Part shown: piece after piece, positions 40,151-52,900 of the stretch
Layout of the letters: every line of letters starts with the position of its first letter
Numbering within the stretch: position 1 is the first letter of the stretch
Origin: Vespa crabro
Lineage: Eukaryota; Arthropoda; Insecta; Hymenoptera; Vespidae
Assembly (NCBI RefSeq): GCF_910589235.1
Contig: NC_060955.1
Location: 24,453,514 to 24,517,513 of the forward strand
Length of the DNA stretch: 64,000 nt
Direction: 5' to 3'
The notes under the pieces: generated by a model
Databases searched by the model: none
The model's input: only the letters and a program-made list of their open reading frames with translations
What the model was told of the DNA's origin: nothing
Program-made: the position numbers and the translations under genes

Positions 40151-42120
40151 ATCCCGATTACCGAATCATTTCTCCTTTGTCTTTTGACGAGTAAGCATCT
40201 AAAATTTCTCAGTGTGTCTTCGGTGCAAGTATCAACGAATCTTAAGGTAAATATATTTTTATATCTTACAATTATCAATAATTTATTCTGTTTCTTATTA
40301 TAATAATGATATTATTAACTTTGTTTTTATTTTGTTTTTTCAGTACGTCATTGCAATCGCTCGGGAACCAACGATGTTATCTTGTTTTGCTTAAATATGA
40401 ATATTTCAAAGTAGAAGCAGTGTTTGTTCGTTCGCGTTTCGCGATTTAAAAAGCAAAAGTTTTTGCAACGTCTGCGTGCAATGCAGTCGTTAGAGTCAGT
40501 GTTTGTTCGCAACTTTATTAATTTTTTAACAGTCGCATAGGCTGTATTTATAAAGTCAGTAGAGTTTCGCGAATTAAATTCAGTGACCGTTCGTTAAAAA
40601 ATAACTATCGCGATGTAGAGTCAGTGCATCATTGAAGATATTCTTGATGAACTTTGATGTCGACCTACCTAGTTTTCAACCACATACGGATCGTCCCTTC
40701 TCAATTTCGACCTGAACGAGTGTTTTGGAGCCATCGCAGAACTTCTTAAGTAGTGAGTGAATTTTTAAGTCCCTCCAATCACTCAATCATGTCGAGGACG
40801 AAAGGTCCGAATCGGCACGGGTGATTGGTTGTAATTAATTAGTAGAAGAGCATTGAGTGACCACGAGTAAATTTCTTCGGAGATTTACTCGTGAATGGTT
40901 TCTTAGTTTTTCATTTATTTATTAGATTAGGATAGGGTCTTCTTGCTCAAACGCGTTTATAATTATTTGAGATTTTGAATATTTTAATACATTTTTAAAT
41001 ATTTTACTCGTGCGGAAATATGTAAAGAATCGATATTCATACGTTCTAATAAAGAACGAGTAAGAAGACACTCGCGATGGATAGTCTCTGGATTACAAAC
41101 GAAACTATGGATGATTTTATTACAATAATTAAAATATTCGTTTGTAAGAAGGAACGTCCAAGGATTTGCTTTATATTTTTAAATAATTATTAATTAAATA
41201 TTTAATCGATTTAAATTGATACAAAAAAGTCTCGATAGAGTCATTGGTTTTGAAAGAGAAAAATCGAGTAGAATGATTGCTAAAAAACAAAGAGACGTAG
41301 TCCGTAAGCCTAGATGATAAATTAATTATTTTTTAGCTCAGGATTTTCAGCAATTAATATACTATTATCTAATTTCTAATTTTTTTATAATTAATATCTA
41401 TTTTCTCCCACTCTGCGAAAAAGTATCTTTCGAAAGGATAATAATAAGTTTTCAGATTCGTTATGGTTGTATTAGGGTTTTCTTTCATATCTTAGAATTT
41501 GGAATCAAATTTTGTCGTTACAGTTTTAGAGTGATAATCGATTAGGTTGAGGAACGAAGCAAAGAAGAGGCTATATGCCGAAGACAACATGTGAACAATT
41601 ATTAGGCTATTGAGTTATTTTCAAAGGTTCACTAGGAACTTTTGAGAATGGCTCTTAGTTTTACTATGTTAATATTTTAATTTTACCATGTTGTCACTCA
41701 AAATGCTCTTATGGTGATGGGTGTAGGGGTGTAAATTTAAAAAACTGAGACGAAGTAACTTTCCGTAAATAATATTCCCACATTGCCACGTGTACGCGAA
41801 TAGGATTATTTCATATTTTATGCCTTTTTAATATTAAACTGTTTTTTAAAACTTGATTGAATTTATGATTCTAGTTTAATAAAATCAAATTTTACGTTAA
41901 AGTCGATTGATAAATTTAGCACATTTTTTCTTTTCTAAAGTTCAATTAAATTCATAATTTTATTTTAATAAAATCGAGTTCTATATTAAAATCACATATC
42001 TATGAAATGTAAAAGTAATATAATATTTCTTTAGATCAGTTTTTCATTAATATTTTTTTTTTTAGCTATTAACTTTAATTAAATTAAATTCAGAATTTTA
42101 TCGTTCGTATAATTAATATA
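40151..42120. ncRNA. Unique-looking hairpin-rich region, possible spliced noncoding transcript
   Basis: No open frame of note. On the + strand a good donor (CTTAAG/GTAAATAT at 40247) pairs with an acceptor after a long T-tract (TTTTTTCAG ending 40343), giving a 97-bp intron. Downstream there is a perfect 11-bp stem: CACGAGTAAAT at 40862-40872 with ATTTACTCGTG at 40883-40893. Shorter pairs of TGAGTGA/TCACTCA lie just before it. Between 40420 and 40620 the motif CAGTG(T/A)..GTTCG recurs. Function unknown; transcription is inference from the splice-like sites. Confidence 0.25.
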
Positions 42121-42660
42121 CATATATACATATTCTTTCGTTTTCCTTATTTCTTTTCAGCTAGCTCTAAGTTGTGGGAACGCGAACACGGGAAGGAATA
42201 ATTAATAAATAGGATTATCTTAACATTTAAACAATGTACGATATACGTAAAGTATAATTAATTAATATTTAAACAATAAGATATTCTTAGCAACGTTATA
42301 AAAATCATATACATGTATTGTCATTTACTATCGATTAATAGATATAATAATATTTTTTTCAGAGAGTATAATATTTATTTGTATTAATCGTTTATTTTTC
42401 TTAAGTTTAATCAAATTAAATTTAGCATTTTATCGTCCGTATAATTAATTTACATATATATTAATTCTTTTTCCTTTCCTTATTTCTTTTCAGCTAGGTC
42501 TAGATCGTGGGATCGCGAACACGTGAGGGAATAATTAATTAATATTTAAATAATAGGATATTCTTAGCAACGTTATAGAGAACACGTACATATATTATTA
42601 TATATTATCGATTAATAAATATAATATTTCTTTCAGAGAGAATAATATTTATTTATATCT
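42121..42660. repeat. Two ~332-bp tandem copies with CTTTTCAGCTAG core
   Basis: TTTCTTTTCAGCTAG occurs at about 42149 and 42482 followed by the similar strings GTGGGA(A/T)CGCGAACACG and AGAATATTATTT-like tails. Each copy begins with a polypyrimidine tract and AG that would serve as a 3' splice site. Confidence 0.7.
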
Positions 42661-42739
42661 GTGTTCAGAATATTTCATTTCTTTTTAATTAATCCTTTAT
42701 TTTTCTTATGTTTAATTAAATTAAATTCAGCATTTTATC

Positions 42740-45400
42740 GTTCGAATAATTACTGTCATTTCTATTTTTTCTTATTTACTGTCATTAATTATCCTCTATA
42801 TATATCTCGGCTGGAAGCCATGGGTGTGTGCCTCTGTGTGGGTTGCTGTCTCAGCATCTTATAGAGCTGCTTCTCTTTTATTCTCTTTCTGGAGCTCTCC
42901 TTTCTATTTCATATTTTGCATTCTTATTTACTATTATTAATTATGATTTATAAGTCTCGGGTGGGACCCGTGGGAGGGGCCCATGGGTGTGGGCCTCTGT
43001 GCGGGTTACTGTCTCAGCATCTTATATAGCTGCTTCTCTTTTCTTCTCTTTCTGGGGCTCTCTTTTCTATTTCATATTTTTCATACTGATTTACTATTAT
43101 CAATTATGATTTATAAGTCTCGGGTGGGACCCATGGGATGGGGACATGGGTGTGGGCCTCTGTGCGGGTTGCTGTCTCAGCATCGTGTAGAGCTGCTTCT
43201 ATATTCTTGTCTTTCTGCAGCTTTCTCTTGTATCTCATATTTTTTTTCTTTAATTATGTTCTTAATTATGTCATTAATATGTTATTTCTTTTCATTATGG
43301 CTTTTCAGATTTTTATTATGTTATTTCTATTTAATTATATTTTCATGGTTTTAATTATGTTTTTAATATATTTTTATTAATTATGATTTACAAGTTTTAG
43401 GTAGGAACTATTAGATGAAGCGGACTGTTGTTTCAGCAGCGTGCAGAGCTACTTCTATTTTCTTATCTTTCAGCAGCTCTCTTTTATTACTCATATTTTT
43501 CTTCTTTAATTATGTTTTTAATTATGTTTTTAATTATCTTATTAATATGTTATTTCTTTTCATTATGTCTTTTCAGATTTATATTATGTTATTTCTTTTT
43601 AATTATGTTTTTATGGTTTTAATTATGTTTTTAATATATTCTTTTTAATTATAATTTACAGGTTTTAGGTAGGAACCATTAGATGAAGCGGACTGTTGTT
43701 TCAGCAGCGTGCAGAGCTACTTCTATTTTCTTATCTTTCAGCAGCTCTCTTTTATTACTCATATTTTTCTTCTTTAATTATGTTTTTAATTATGTTTTTA
43801 ATTATGTTTTTAATTATGTTATTAATATGTTATTTCTTTTTATTATGTCTTTTTAGAATTTAATTATGTTATTTCCTTTTAATTATGTTTTTATGTTTTT
43901 AGGTTTGTTATTAATATATTCTTATTAATTTTCATTTTTAAGCATTAGGTAGGACCCATGAAATGAAGAGGACTGTTCTTTCAGCATTATTATGTTTTAT
44001 TTTATATATTCTTTTCTTTTTCTTATTTTCCTCTTAACTTCTTTTTTTCCAGGATAGATCATCGAGATTCACCTGCGGTCGGATGCGTCATCCTAGCATG
44101 ACATGGATTCATCATCGATTTTTACGCGCGAATACGGGCAGGATAGGAGAACACTCGCACGCTTGTCGGCAAGCACAGGCGTGGGTGTTTGCGGGCGCGA
44201 CTAAATTTCGTTTGATTGTTCGAATCGAAAACGCGAATTTAGAGTAGAGTCACCGTTTTTCTAACACTCACGTGAATGAACGCGGGCGCGACTTAAAAGT
44301 CCTACCGGGGACTTCGTTTAAATTTGCTCGAATATTCGATTAGATTACCTCGCGAACGCGTTTTTTTAGAGTAGAGTCACCGTTTTCCGAACACTTGCGT
44401 GGGTGTCCGGGCGCGATTAAAAGTCCTATCATGGACTTCGTTTTAGTGTTGAAATTCGGGGTGCGCGAACGGTTTACCTTGTAGTGCTGTACATAGCTGG
44501 CTGATGTTATGATAATCCTCATATTTGGTAGCGGGGCGGAAATCCCGACAAATATCATGGAAAGTCTAAATATCGGTTAGCATATGTCACTTTGGATTTC
44601 AACTTAGAGTCACCGTTATTATCTAACACTCACGTGAGTGTTCGCGTGCGCGATTAAAAGTCCTACCGGGGACTTCGTTTTGTTTCCTCGAATATTCGAT
44701 TAGTTTATTTAGAGTAGAGTCATCGTTTTTCGAACAATTGCGTGGGTGTCCGGGCGCGATTAAAAGTCCTATCATGGACTTCGTTGTAATGTTGAAATTC
44801 GGGGTGCGCTTCGGATTTCAACTTAGAGTCACCGTTTTTCTAACACTCACGTGAATGTTCGCTTGCGCGATTCAAAGTCCTACCGGGGACTTTGTTTTAT
44901 TTCTTCGACATTTCGATTAGATTACTTCGCGAATTTGGATAGGACAGTAGAATCTACGTAATTATAACACACGTGAGTGTCGCGAACGCGATTAATGCGC
45001 TTTGATTGTTCGAAATTCGGAAGCACGTATTTAGATGTGCTTAATAATCCGTTATGCCCGAGGCGAGGGTGTTGAACGGTAAAGCTCTCTGTAAGTGGGG
45101 TCCCTGTAGCTGAGGCTAGATACCTCCTGTTAGCTAAGTCGCCCTAAATATCCGAAGCGGAAGGCATAAGGGATCGGTATCGCGGAACGCGGATTTTAGA
45201 GTAAAGTAGAGTCACCGTTAGCTCGTGGGTCTCCACATGCAGCAACCTCCACGTGGTGAGACCTGGGTCGTTAATACTTGCAAAGTTTAATTATAAATCT
45301 TATAATGCAAGTATTATCGAGCGAATGGCTGCATATTGTATTACTTTTCCATAATTTTTTTTAATCTAATTCCAACTAAACATTAACATATTTCCATCTT
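42740..45400. repeat. Macro-repeat copy A, with internal sub-repeats
   Basis: Longer relative of the two copies that follow. 42790-43990 holds about six blocks starting at a CTCGG..GGGACCCATGGG-type box (near 42807, 42958, 43115, 43395, 43663 and 43940), separated by TTAATTATG-rich stretches. 44240-44950 holds about five copies of a TAGAGTAGAGTCACCGTT box followed by CTAACACTCACGTGA and GGACTTCGTTT. 45230-45340 ends the unit with AACCTCCACGTGGTG and a stem-loop. Hydrophobic open frames at 42661-43648 are translations of T-rich repeats. Confidence 0.8.
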
Positions 45401-45479
45401 ATATAGCTAATAATACTTCGAAAGAAGAAATATCACAGAATTTATTGTACAATAATTTCTTAGACGAACTAAAAGGAAA

Positions 45480-47003
45480 TTTTTCTATCACACTTTTTTG
45501 TCCGCTGTTATTTCTATTTATTCTTATTTACTCTCACTAATTATCCTTTATATATCTCGGGTGGGACCCATGGGAGGGGCCTGTGGGCGAGGGCTTCTGT
45601 GCGGGTTGCTGTCACAGCATCATATAAAACTGTTTCTCTTGTCTTATCTTTTTTGGGGTCTCTATTCTTCTCTTTCTGGGGCTATCTTTTCTTACTCCGG
45701 CTCTCGTTTCTATCTCATATTTTTCCTTTTGAATTATGTTTTCAATTATGTTATCATTATGTTATTTCCTTTTAATTATGTATTCTTAATATTTATTTAT
45801 GTTGTTTCTTTCTAATTATGTATTTAATTGTGTGTCTAATTATGTGTTTAATTATGTGTTTATGTTTCTAATTATGTTTTAATTATGTTCTTAATTATGT
45901 TTTTAATATATTCTTATTAATTATAATTATTATTATAGGTCTTAGGTAGGATCCATGGAATGGTGCTGAGCTGCACTTTTATTGTTTCTTTCTCTAGCTT
46001 TCTTATTTATTTATATATGTTCATTTTCTATATTATTTACTTATTATTATATTTATTTTCTATTTATAATCTATGTGTATATTATGTTTTATTTTATATA
46101 TTTTTTTGCTTTCTCTAATTTTTCCTTAGTTTCTTTTTTTCAGGATAGATCATCGAGGGATAGGTTCATCTGCGCCCGGATCATACATCGTATGGCAGGA
46201 TTCATCATCGATTTCTACGCGAGAATACGGGAAGGATAGGAAGAACACTGGCGCGCGTGTCGGCGGGCACAGGCGTTGGTGTTCTCGGGCGCGAGTAAAC
46301 TTCGTTTGATTGTTCGAATCGAAAACGCGAATTCTAGAGTAGAGTCATCGTTCTTCTAACACTCGCGTGGGTGTTCGGGCGCGATTAAAGGTCCTACCGT
46401 GGACTTCGTTTTGATTTCTTTAAAATCTCGATGGGGGTACTTCGCGAATTTCGGCTTAACAGTAGAATCTACGTAATTATAACACACACGTGAGTGTCGC
46501 GACGCGATTAGTGTTTCTAAGGAGTGCGCTTTGTTTGTTCGAAATTCGGAAAGCACGAATTCGGATGTGCTTAATAACCCGTTATGTCTGAAGCGGACGG
46601 TGCTAATGGTGGAGCTATCTGTAAGAGGTGTGTAGTAGCTAAAGCTACACATACCCTGTTAGCTAAGAAGCCAATGCATTGAAGCGGAAAGGTATGGCGG
46701 ATCGGTATCGCGGAACGCGGATTTTAGAGTAGAGTCACCGTTAGCCCGTGGGTCTCCAATTGCAGCAACCTCCACGTGGTGGGACCTGGGTCGTTAATAC
46801 TTGCAAAGTTTAATTGTAAATTTTTAAATGCAAGTATTACCGAGCGAATGGCTGCATATTGTATTACTTACCAGTATCTTTTCAAACTAATTCCAACTAA
46901 ACATTAACATATTTTCATTTCGTATAGCTAATAATACTTCAAAAGAAGAAATTTAACAGAAATATATTGAACAATAATTTCTTAGACAAACTAAAAGGAT
47001 ATT
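45480..47003. repeat. Macro-repeat copy B (about 1.52 kb)
   Basis: Shares order and sequence with copy C: TTGTCCGCTGTTATTTC at 45498 and again 1,522 bp later, the GTGGGACCCATGGGAGGGGC box, TTAATTATG stretches, a TTTTTTTCAGGATAGATCATCGAG boundary near 46140, the TAGAGTCACCGTT box, and the terminal stem AATACTTGCA..TGCAAGTATT. A 105-codon hydrophobic frame occurs in both copies, but its differences mostly change amino acids. Confidence 0.88.
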
Positions 47004-48400
47004 TTTCTATCACACTTTTTTGTCCGCTGTTATTTCTATTTATTCTTATTTACTTTCATTAATTATCCTTTGTGTATTTCGGGTGGGACCCATGGGAGGG
47101 GCCTGTGGGCGAGGGCTTCTGTGCGGGTTGCTGTCACAGCATCATATAAAACTGTTTCTCTTGTCTTATCTTTTTTGGGGTCTATATTCTTTTCTTTCTG
47201 GGGCTATCTTTTCTTTCTTCGGCTCTCGTTTCTGTCTCATATTCGTTTTTTTGAATTATGTTTTCAATTATGTTATTATTATGTTATTTCCTTTTAATTA
47301 TGTATTCTTAATATTTATTTATGTTGTTTCTTTCTAATTATGTATTTAATTGTTTGTTTAATTATGTGTTTATATTTTTAATTATGTTTTTAATCTATTT
47401 TTATTAATTATAATTTCTAAACTTTATGTAGGTCCGATGGAATGGTGCATGCTGCTTCTCTTTTCTTTTTTTAGGTCTCTTATCTAATTATATATATTTA
47501 TTTTCTATTTGTATTTTATATATGTATATATATATATTATTTTGTTTCATATATTTTTTTGTTTTATTATTTCCTCTTTATCTTTTTCTTTTACAGTATA
47601 GGTCATCGAGGGATAGGTTCATCAGCGACCGGATGATTCGTCACATGGCGGGTTTCATCATCGATTTCTATGCGCGAATACGGGAAGGATAGGAAGAACA
47701 CTGGCGCGCGTGTCGGCGGGCACAGGCGTAGGTGTTCTCGGGCGCGATTATATATCGTTTGATTGTTCGTATCGAAATCGCGAATTCTAGAGTAGAGTCA
47801 TCGTTCTTCTAACACTCGCGTGGGTGTTCGGGCGCGATTAAAGGTCCTACCGTGGACTTCGTTTTGATTTCTTTAAAATCTCGATGGGGGTACTTCGCGA
47901 ATTTCGGCTTAACAGTAGAATCTACGTAATTATAACACACACGTGAGTGTCGGGACGCGATTAGTATTTCTAAGGAGTGCGCTTTGTTTGTTCGAGATTC
48001 GGAAAGCACGAATTCGGATGTGCTTAATAACCCGTTATGTCTGAAGCGGACGGTGCTAATGGTGGAGCTATCTGTAAGAGGTGTGTAGTAGCTAAAGCTA
48101 CACATACCCTGTTAGCTAAGAAGCCAATGCATTGAAGCGGAAAGGTATGGCGGATCGGTATCGCGGAACGCGGATTTTAGAGTAGAGTCACCGTTAGCCC
48201 GTGGGTCTCCAATTGCAGCAACCTCCACGTGGTGGGACCTGGTTCGTTAATACTTGCAAAGTCTAATTGTAAATCATATAACGCAAGTATTATCGGGCGA
48301 ATGGCTGCATGTCTTTATCCGACTTAAACATTTTTTCATTTCATATCTTACTAAACGTTAATGTACTTTTATTTTACTTAGCTATTTATGTTAGAATACC
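47004..48400. repeat. Macro-repeat copy C (about 1.4 kb)
   Basis: Nearly identical to copy B over most of its length. The 3' end diverges after the stem AATACTTGCA..GCAAGTATT (about 48248-48294). The boundary equivalent to copy B's splice-like site reads TTTTACAGTATAGGTCATCGAG near 47590. Confidence 0.88.
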
Positions 48401-48559
48401 TAAAGATAAGAGTAGATGTTAAAGAATTTTTAAATAATTTCTTAGAAAAATATATTGACAAGTTTTTAATTGTCTTAATAATTTAATTAAACAATATGAC
48501 ATTTCGTAAAGCGTTTCATAGCTCTTAAAACGCGTTAGATAAAATTGCTGTCTTTCGCT

Positions 48560-49330
48560 CTTTCTTGTTCGGAACTTCTAAGAAGAAGGAACACTGGAAG
48601 TACGATACGAGATACTACAAACATTTCGACGTTTACACCTCGGAGTACGAAAGGAGACTGACGTGGTATCTCGTATCGTCCTTCGAATGGTCCTTTCTTG
48701 TTGTCATTATCGATCGACGAAGGTTCACTGAAAACTATTTAATCTAACGCATATTACGTGCTATGAAACGCTTTACGAAATGTAAAATTATTTAATTAAT
48801 GTCTCATCGTACTACGAGTGTATGTATATTGTTTAAATAATTATAAAATGACTGTGTCTATATGACGAGTGAATGTAGCTGTACGGAAAGATATCATTTC
48901 GACGTTTACACCTCGGAGTACGAAAGGAGACTGACGTGGTATCTCGTATCGTCCTTCGAATGATCCTTTCTTGTTGTCATTATCGATCGACGAAGGTTCA
49001 CTGAAAACTATTTAATCTAACGCATATTACGTGCTATGAAACGCTTTACGAAATGTAAAATTATTTAATTAATGTCTCATCGTACTACGAGTGTATGTAC
49101 ATTGTTTAAATAATTATAAAATGACTGTGTCTATATGACGAGTGAATGTAGCGGTAAGGAAAGATATCATTTCGACGTTTACACCTCGGAGTACGAAAGG
49201 AGACTGACGTGGTATCCCGTATCGTCCTTCGAATGATCCTTTCTTGTTGTCATTATCGATCGACGAAGATTGACTGAAAACTATTTAATCTAACGCATCT
49301 TACGTGCTATGAAACGCTTTACGAAATGTA
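48560..49330. repeat. 273-bp tandem repeat, inverted relative to 28.7-29.2 kb
   Basis: CGACGTTTACACCTCGGAGT recurs at 48627, 48900 and 49173, exactly 273 bp apart. The first copy starts with a partial copy in opposite orientation, so 48580-48720 forms a hairpin-capable inverted repeat (left arm TACGATACGAGATAC at 48600, right arm GTATCTCGTATCG at 48667). Between arms lies the start of the tandem unit. Confidence 0.85.
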
Positions 49331-49984
49331 ATATTTATTTTTTCTCTATTATAATATTATAATAATATTATTATAATAATATAATAATATTATTAGAATC
49401 ATCGTTATATTAAGAAAGCATTGAAAATATTTTAAATGATTGGTGTAAAAATTTTTATATGTAATGTTCAGAGAAACAGAATATTGCTTATTTAATAAAA
49501 GTAAGAAATAAACAGTTCATACGCATCATCTAGCGTGGATGTTGATGCAGTAGTCTCCGAAGCCCTAGTTGTTCGCAATTTCTCTCCACCATAGCATTAA
49601 ACGTGTTAATACATTAAATTATGTCAACACATTAATTAATAAAAACATTTACACTACGTACATTTGTTCGCCACTTTTTCTCAAGATATATTCTATTTTT
49701 ACCTGCTGTAGTTATGTTATTACATTGTAGTGCTTATTCTTATTACTAATATCCCTATTCTTACTATTATTATATGTATTATTATGATTATAGTTAACAA
49801 AAAAAATTATTTATACTGTTTCCATAATTAAGAAGAAACTTATGAATGCTACTATTATTATTGTATTGTATTGTACGAGTTGCGTCTGTTTCTCTCCCAG
49901 AAACGTATTAGTTGTTTCTTAGTTTCCACTTACATATTTCTTAATTACTTCTTAATTACTCTTATTTATTTCTGGTTACGTACG
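49331..49984. other. AT-rich spacer
   Basis: Begins with an ATAATATT-type palindromic tract (49345-49395), then AT-rich sequence with no gene seen. Confidence 0.6.
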
Positions 49985-52900
49985 TAGTAGTTTCAGGTTT
50001 ACTCCGGAATTGTGACTGGTTACGCCCGTAGTTTTTTTTTCCTGGTTCCTTCCGGAATTGTGCCTGGTTACGTCCGTAGATTTTTATTTATTTTTTCATT
50101 TTCTTTCCCTGGTTCCTTCCGGAGTTGTGACTGGCTACGTCCGTAGTTCTTATTTCCTTTTTTTTACTGGTTCCTTTCGGAGTTGTGCCTGGTTACGTCA
50201 ATAGTCTTTTTATTTATTTATTTTTTTCCTGGTTCCTTCCGGAGTTGTGACTGCCTACGTTCGTAGATTTTTTTCCTTTTTATTTTCCTGGTTCCTTCCG
50301 GAGTTGTGACTGCCTACATTCGTAGTTTTTTTTCCTTTTTCTTTTCCTGGTTCCTTCCGGAGTTGTGACTGGCTACGTCCGTAGTTTTCTTTTCCTGGTT
50401 GCTTCCAGAGTTGTGCCTGGTTACGTCCGTAGTTTTTTAATTTTTCTCTTCTTTTTTTTTACTGTTCCCTTCCGGAGTTGTGACTGGCTACGTCCGTAGT
50501 TTTTTGTTCTTTTTTTTCCTGGTTCTTTCCGGATTTGTGTTTGGTTACGTTCGTGGTTTTTTTTTCCCTTTTTTTCCTGGTTCCTTCCGCAGTATTCACT
50601 GGCTACGTGCGTAGTTTTCATTTTTTTTTTCTGGTTCCTTCCGGACTTGTGCCTGGTTACGTTCATAGTTTTTTTTATTTATTTTTCCTCTTTTTTCCTG
50701 GTTTCTTCCGGAGCTGTGACTGGCTACGTCCGTAGTTTTTTCTTCCATTTTTTATGGTGGTTTCTGCTGGAGTTGTGCCTGGTAACGTCCATAGTTTTTT
50801 TATTTATTTATTTCTTTCCAGGTTTCTTCCGGAGTTGTGACTGGCTACGTCCGCATTTTTTTTATTTATTTTTTTTTCCTGTTTCCTTTTGGAGTTGTGC
50901 CTGGTTACGTCCATAGTTTTTGTATTTATTTCTTTTTTTCCTGGTTCTTCCCGAGTTGTGACTGGCTAAGTCCGTAGTTTTTTTATTTATTTTTTCTTTT
51001 TTTTTCCTGCTTCCTCCCGGAGTTGTGACTGCCTACGTTCGTAGTTTTTTTTCCTTTTTTTTTCCTGGTTCCTTCCGGAGTTGTGACTGGCTACGTCCGT
51101 AGTTTTTTGTTCTTTTTTTTTCCTGGTTCTTTCCGGATTTTTGTTTGGTTACGTTCGTGATTTTTTTTCTTTTTTTTTCCTGGTTCCTTCCGCAGTTTTG
51201 ACTGGATACGTGCGTAGTTTCCATTTTCTCATTTTTCTGGTTCCTTCCGGAGTTGTGCCTGGTTACGTTCACAGTTTTTTTAATTTATTTTTCCTTTTTT
51301 TCCTGGTATCTTCCTGAGCTGTGACTGGCTACGTCCGTAGTTTTTTTTGTCCATATTTTTCGTGGTTTCTGCTGGAGTTGTGCCTGGTTACGTCCATAGT
51401 TTTTTTATTTATTTTTTTTTTTCCAGGTTTCTTCCGGAGTTGTGACTGGCTACGTCCGCAATTTTTTTATTTATTTTTTTTTCCTGGTTCCTTTCGAAGT
51501 TGTTACTGGTTACGTCCATAGTTTTTTTATTTATTTATTTTTTTCCTGGTTCCTTTCGGAGTTGTGACTGGCTAAGTCCGTAGTTTTTTTATTTATTTTT
51601 TCTCTTTTTTTTCCTGGTTCCTTCCGGAGTTGCGACTGCCTACGTTCGTAGTTTTTTTTTCCTTTTTCTTTTCCTGGTTCCTTCCGGAGTTGTGACTGGC
51701 TACGTCCTTAGTTTTTTTTTCCTGGTTACTTCCAGAGTTGTGCCTGGTTACGTCCGTAGTTTTTTAATTTTTCTCTTCTTTTTATTTACTGTTCCCTTCC
51801 GGAGTTGTGACTGGCTACGTCCGTAGTTTTTTGTTCTTTTTTTTTCCTGGTTCTTTCCGGATTTTTGTTTGGTTACGTTCGTGGTTTTTTTTTCCTTTTT
51901 TTCCTGGTTCCTTCCGCAGTTTTGACTGTATACGTGCGTAGTTTTCATTTTCTCTTTTTTCTGGTTCCTTCAGGAGTTGTGCCTGGTTACGTTCACAGTT
52001 TTTTTAATTTATTTTTTTCGTGGTTTCTGCTGGATTTGTGCGTGGTTACGTCCATTGTTTTTTTATTTATTTATTTTTTTCCAGGTTTCTTCCGGAGTTG
52101 TGACTGGCTACGTCCGCATTTTTTTTATATATTTTTTTTTCCTGGTTCCTTTCGGAGTTGTGACTGGTTACGTCCATAGTTTTTTTATTTATTTATTTCT
52201 TTCCTGGTTCCTTCAGGTGTTGTGACTGCCTACGTTCGTAGTTTTTTTTTCCTTTTTCTTTTCCTGGTTCCTTCCGGAGTTGTGACTGGATACGTCCGTA
52301 GTTTTTTTTTCCTGGTTGCTTCCAAAGTTGTGCCTGGTTACGTCCGTAGTTTTTTAATTTTTCTCTTCTTTTTATTTACTGTTCCCTTCCTGACCTGTGA
52401 CTGGATACGTCCGTAGTTTTTTTCTTCCATTTTTTTTCGTGGTTTCTGCTGAAGTTGTGCCTGGTTACGTCCATAGTGTTTTTATTTATTTTTTTATTTC
52501 CAGGTTTCTTCCGGTGTTGTGAGTGGCTACGTCCGCAGTTTTTTTATTTATTTTCTTTTCCTGGTTCCTTTCGGAGTCGTGCCTGGTTACGTCCATAATT
52601 CTTTTATTTATTTATTTTTTTCCTGGTTCCTTCCGGAGTTGTGACTGGCTACGTCCGCAGTTTTTTTATTTATTTTTTTTTCCTGGTTCCTTTCGAAGTT
52701 GTGACTGGTTACGTCCATAGTTTTTTTATTTATTTATTTTTTTCCTGGTTCCTTCCGGAGTTGTGACTGGTTACGTCTGCAGTTTTTTTTTCCTGGTTGC
52801 TTCCAGAGTTTTGCCTGGTTACGTCCGTCGTTTTTTAATTTTTCTCTTCTTTTTTTTTACTGTTCCCTTCCGGAGTTGTGACTGGCTACGTCCGTAGTTT

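Noticed and set aside
45498..47337. 105-codon hydrophobic frame present in two macro-repeat copies
   Set aside because: Most differences between the two copies change the amino acid (for example YIS to CVF, YS to FF), so there is no sign of selection on the protein; it is kept only because the DNA is duplicated.
46356..48105. 98-codon minus-strand frame present in two macro-repeat copies
   Set aside because: Spans the stem-loop and repeat boxes, has no family resemblance, and its conservation is explained by the recent duplication.
28690..49330. CRISPR-like array or giant DNA transposon
   Set aside because: Repeat units are contiguous satellites without spacers, and no transposase or other element protein lies between the inverted flanking copies.
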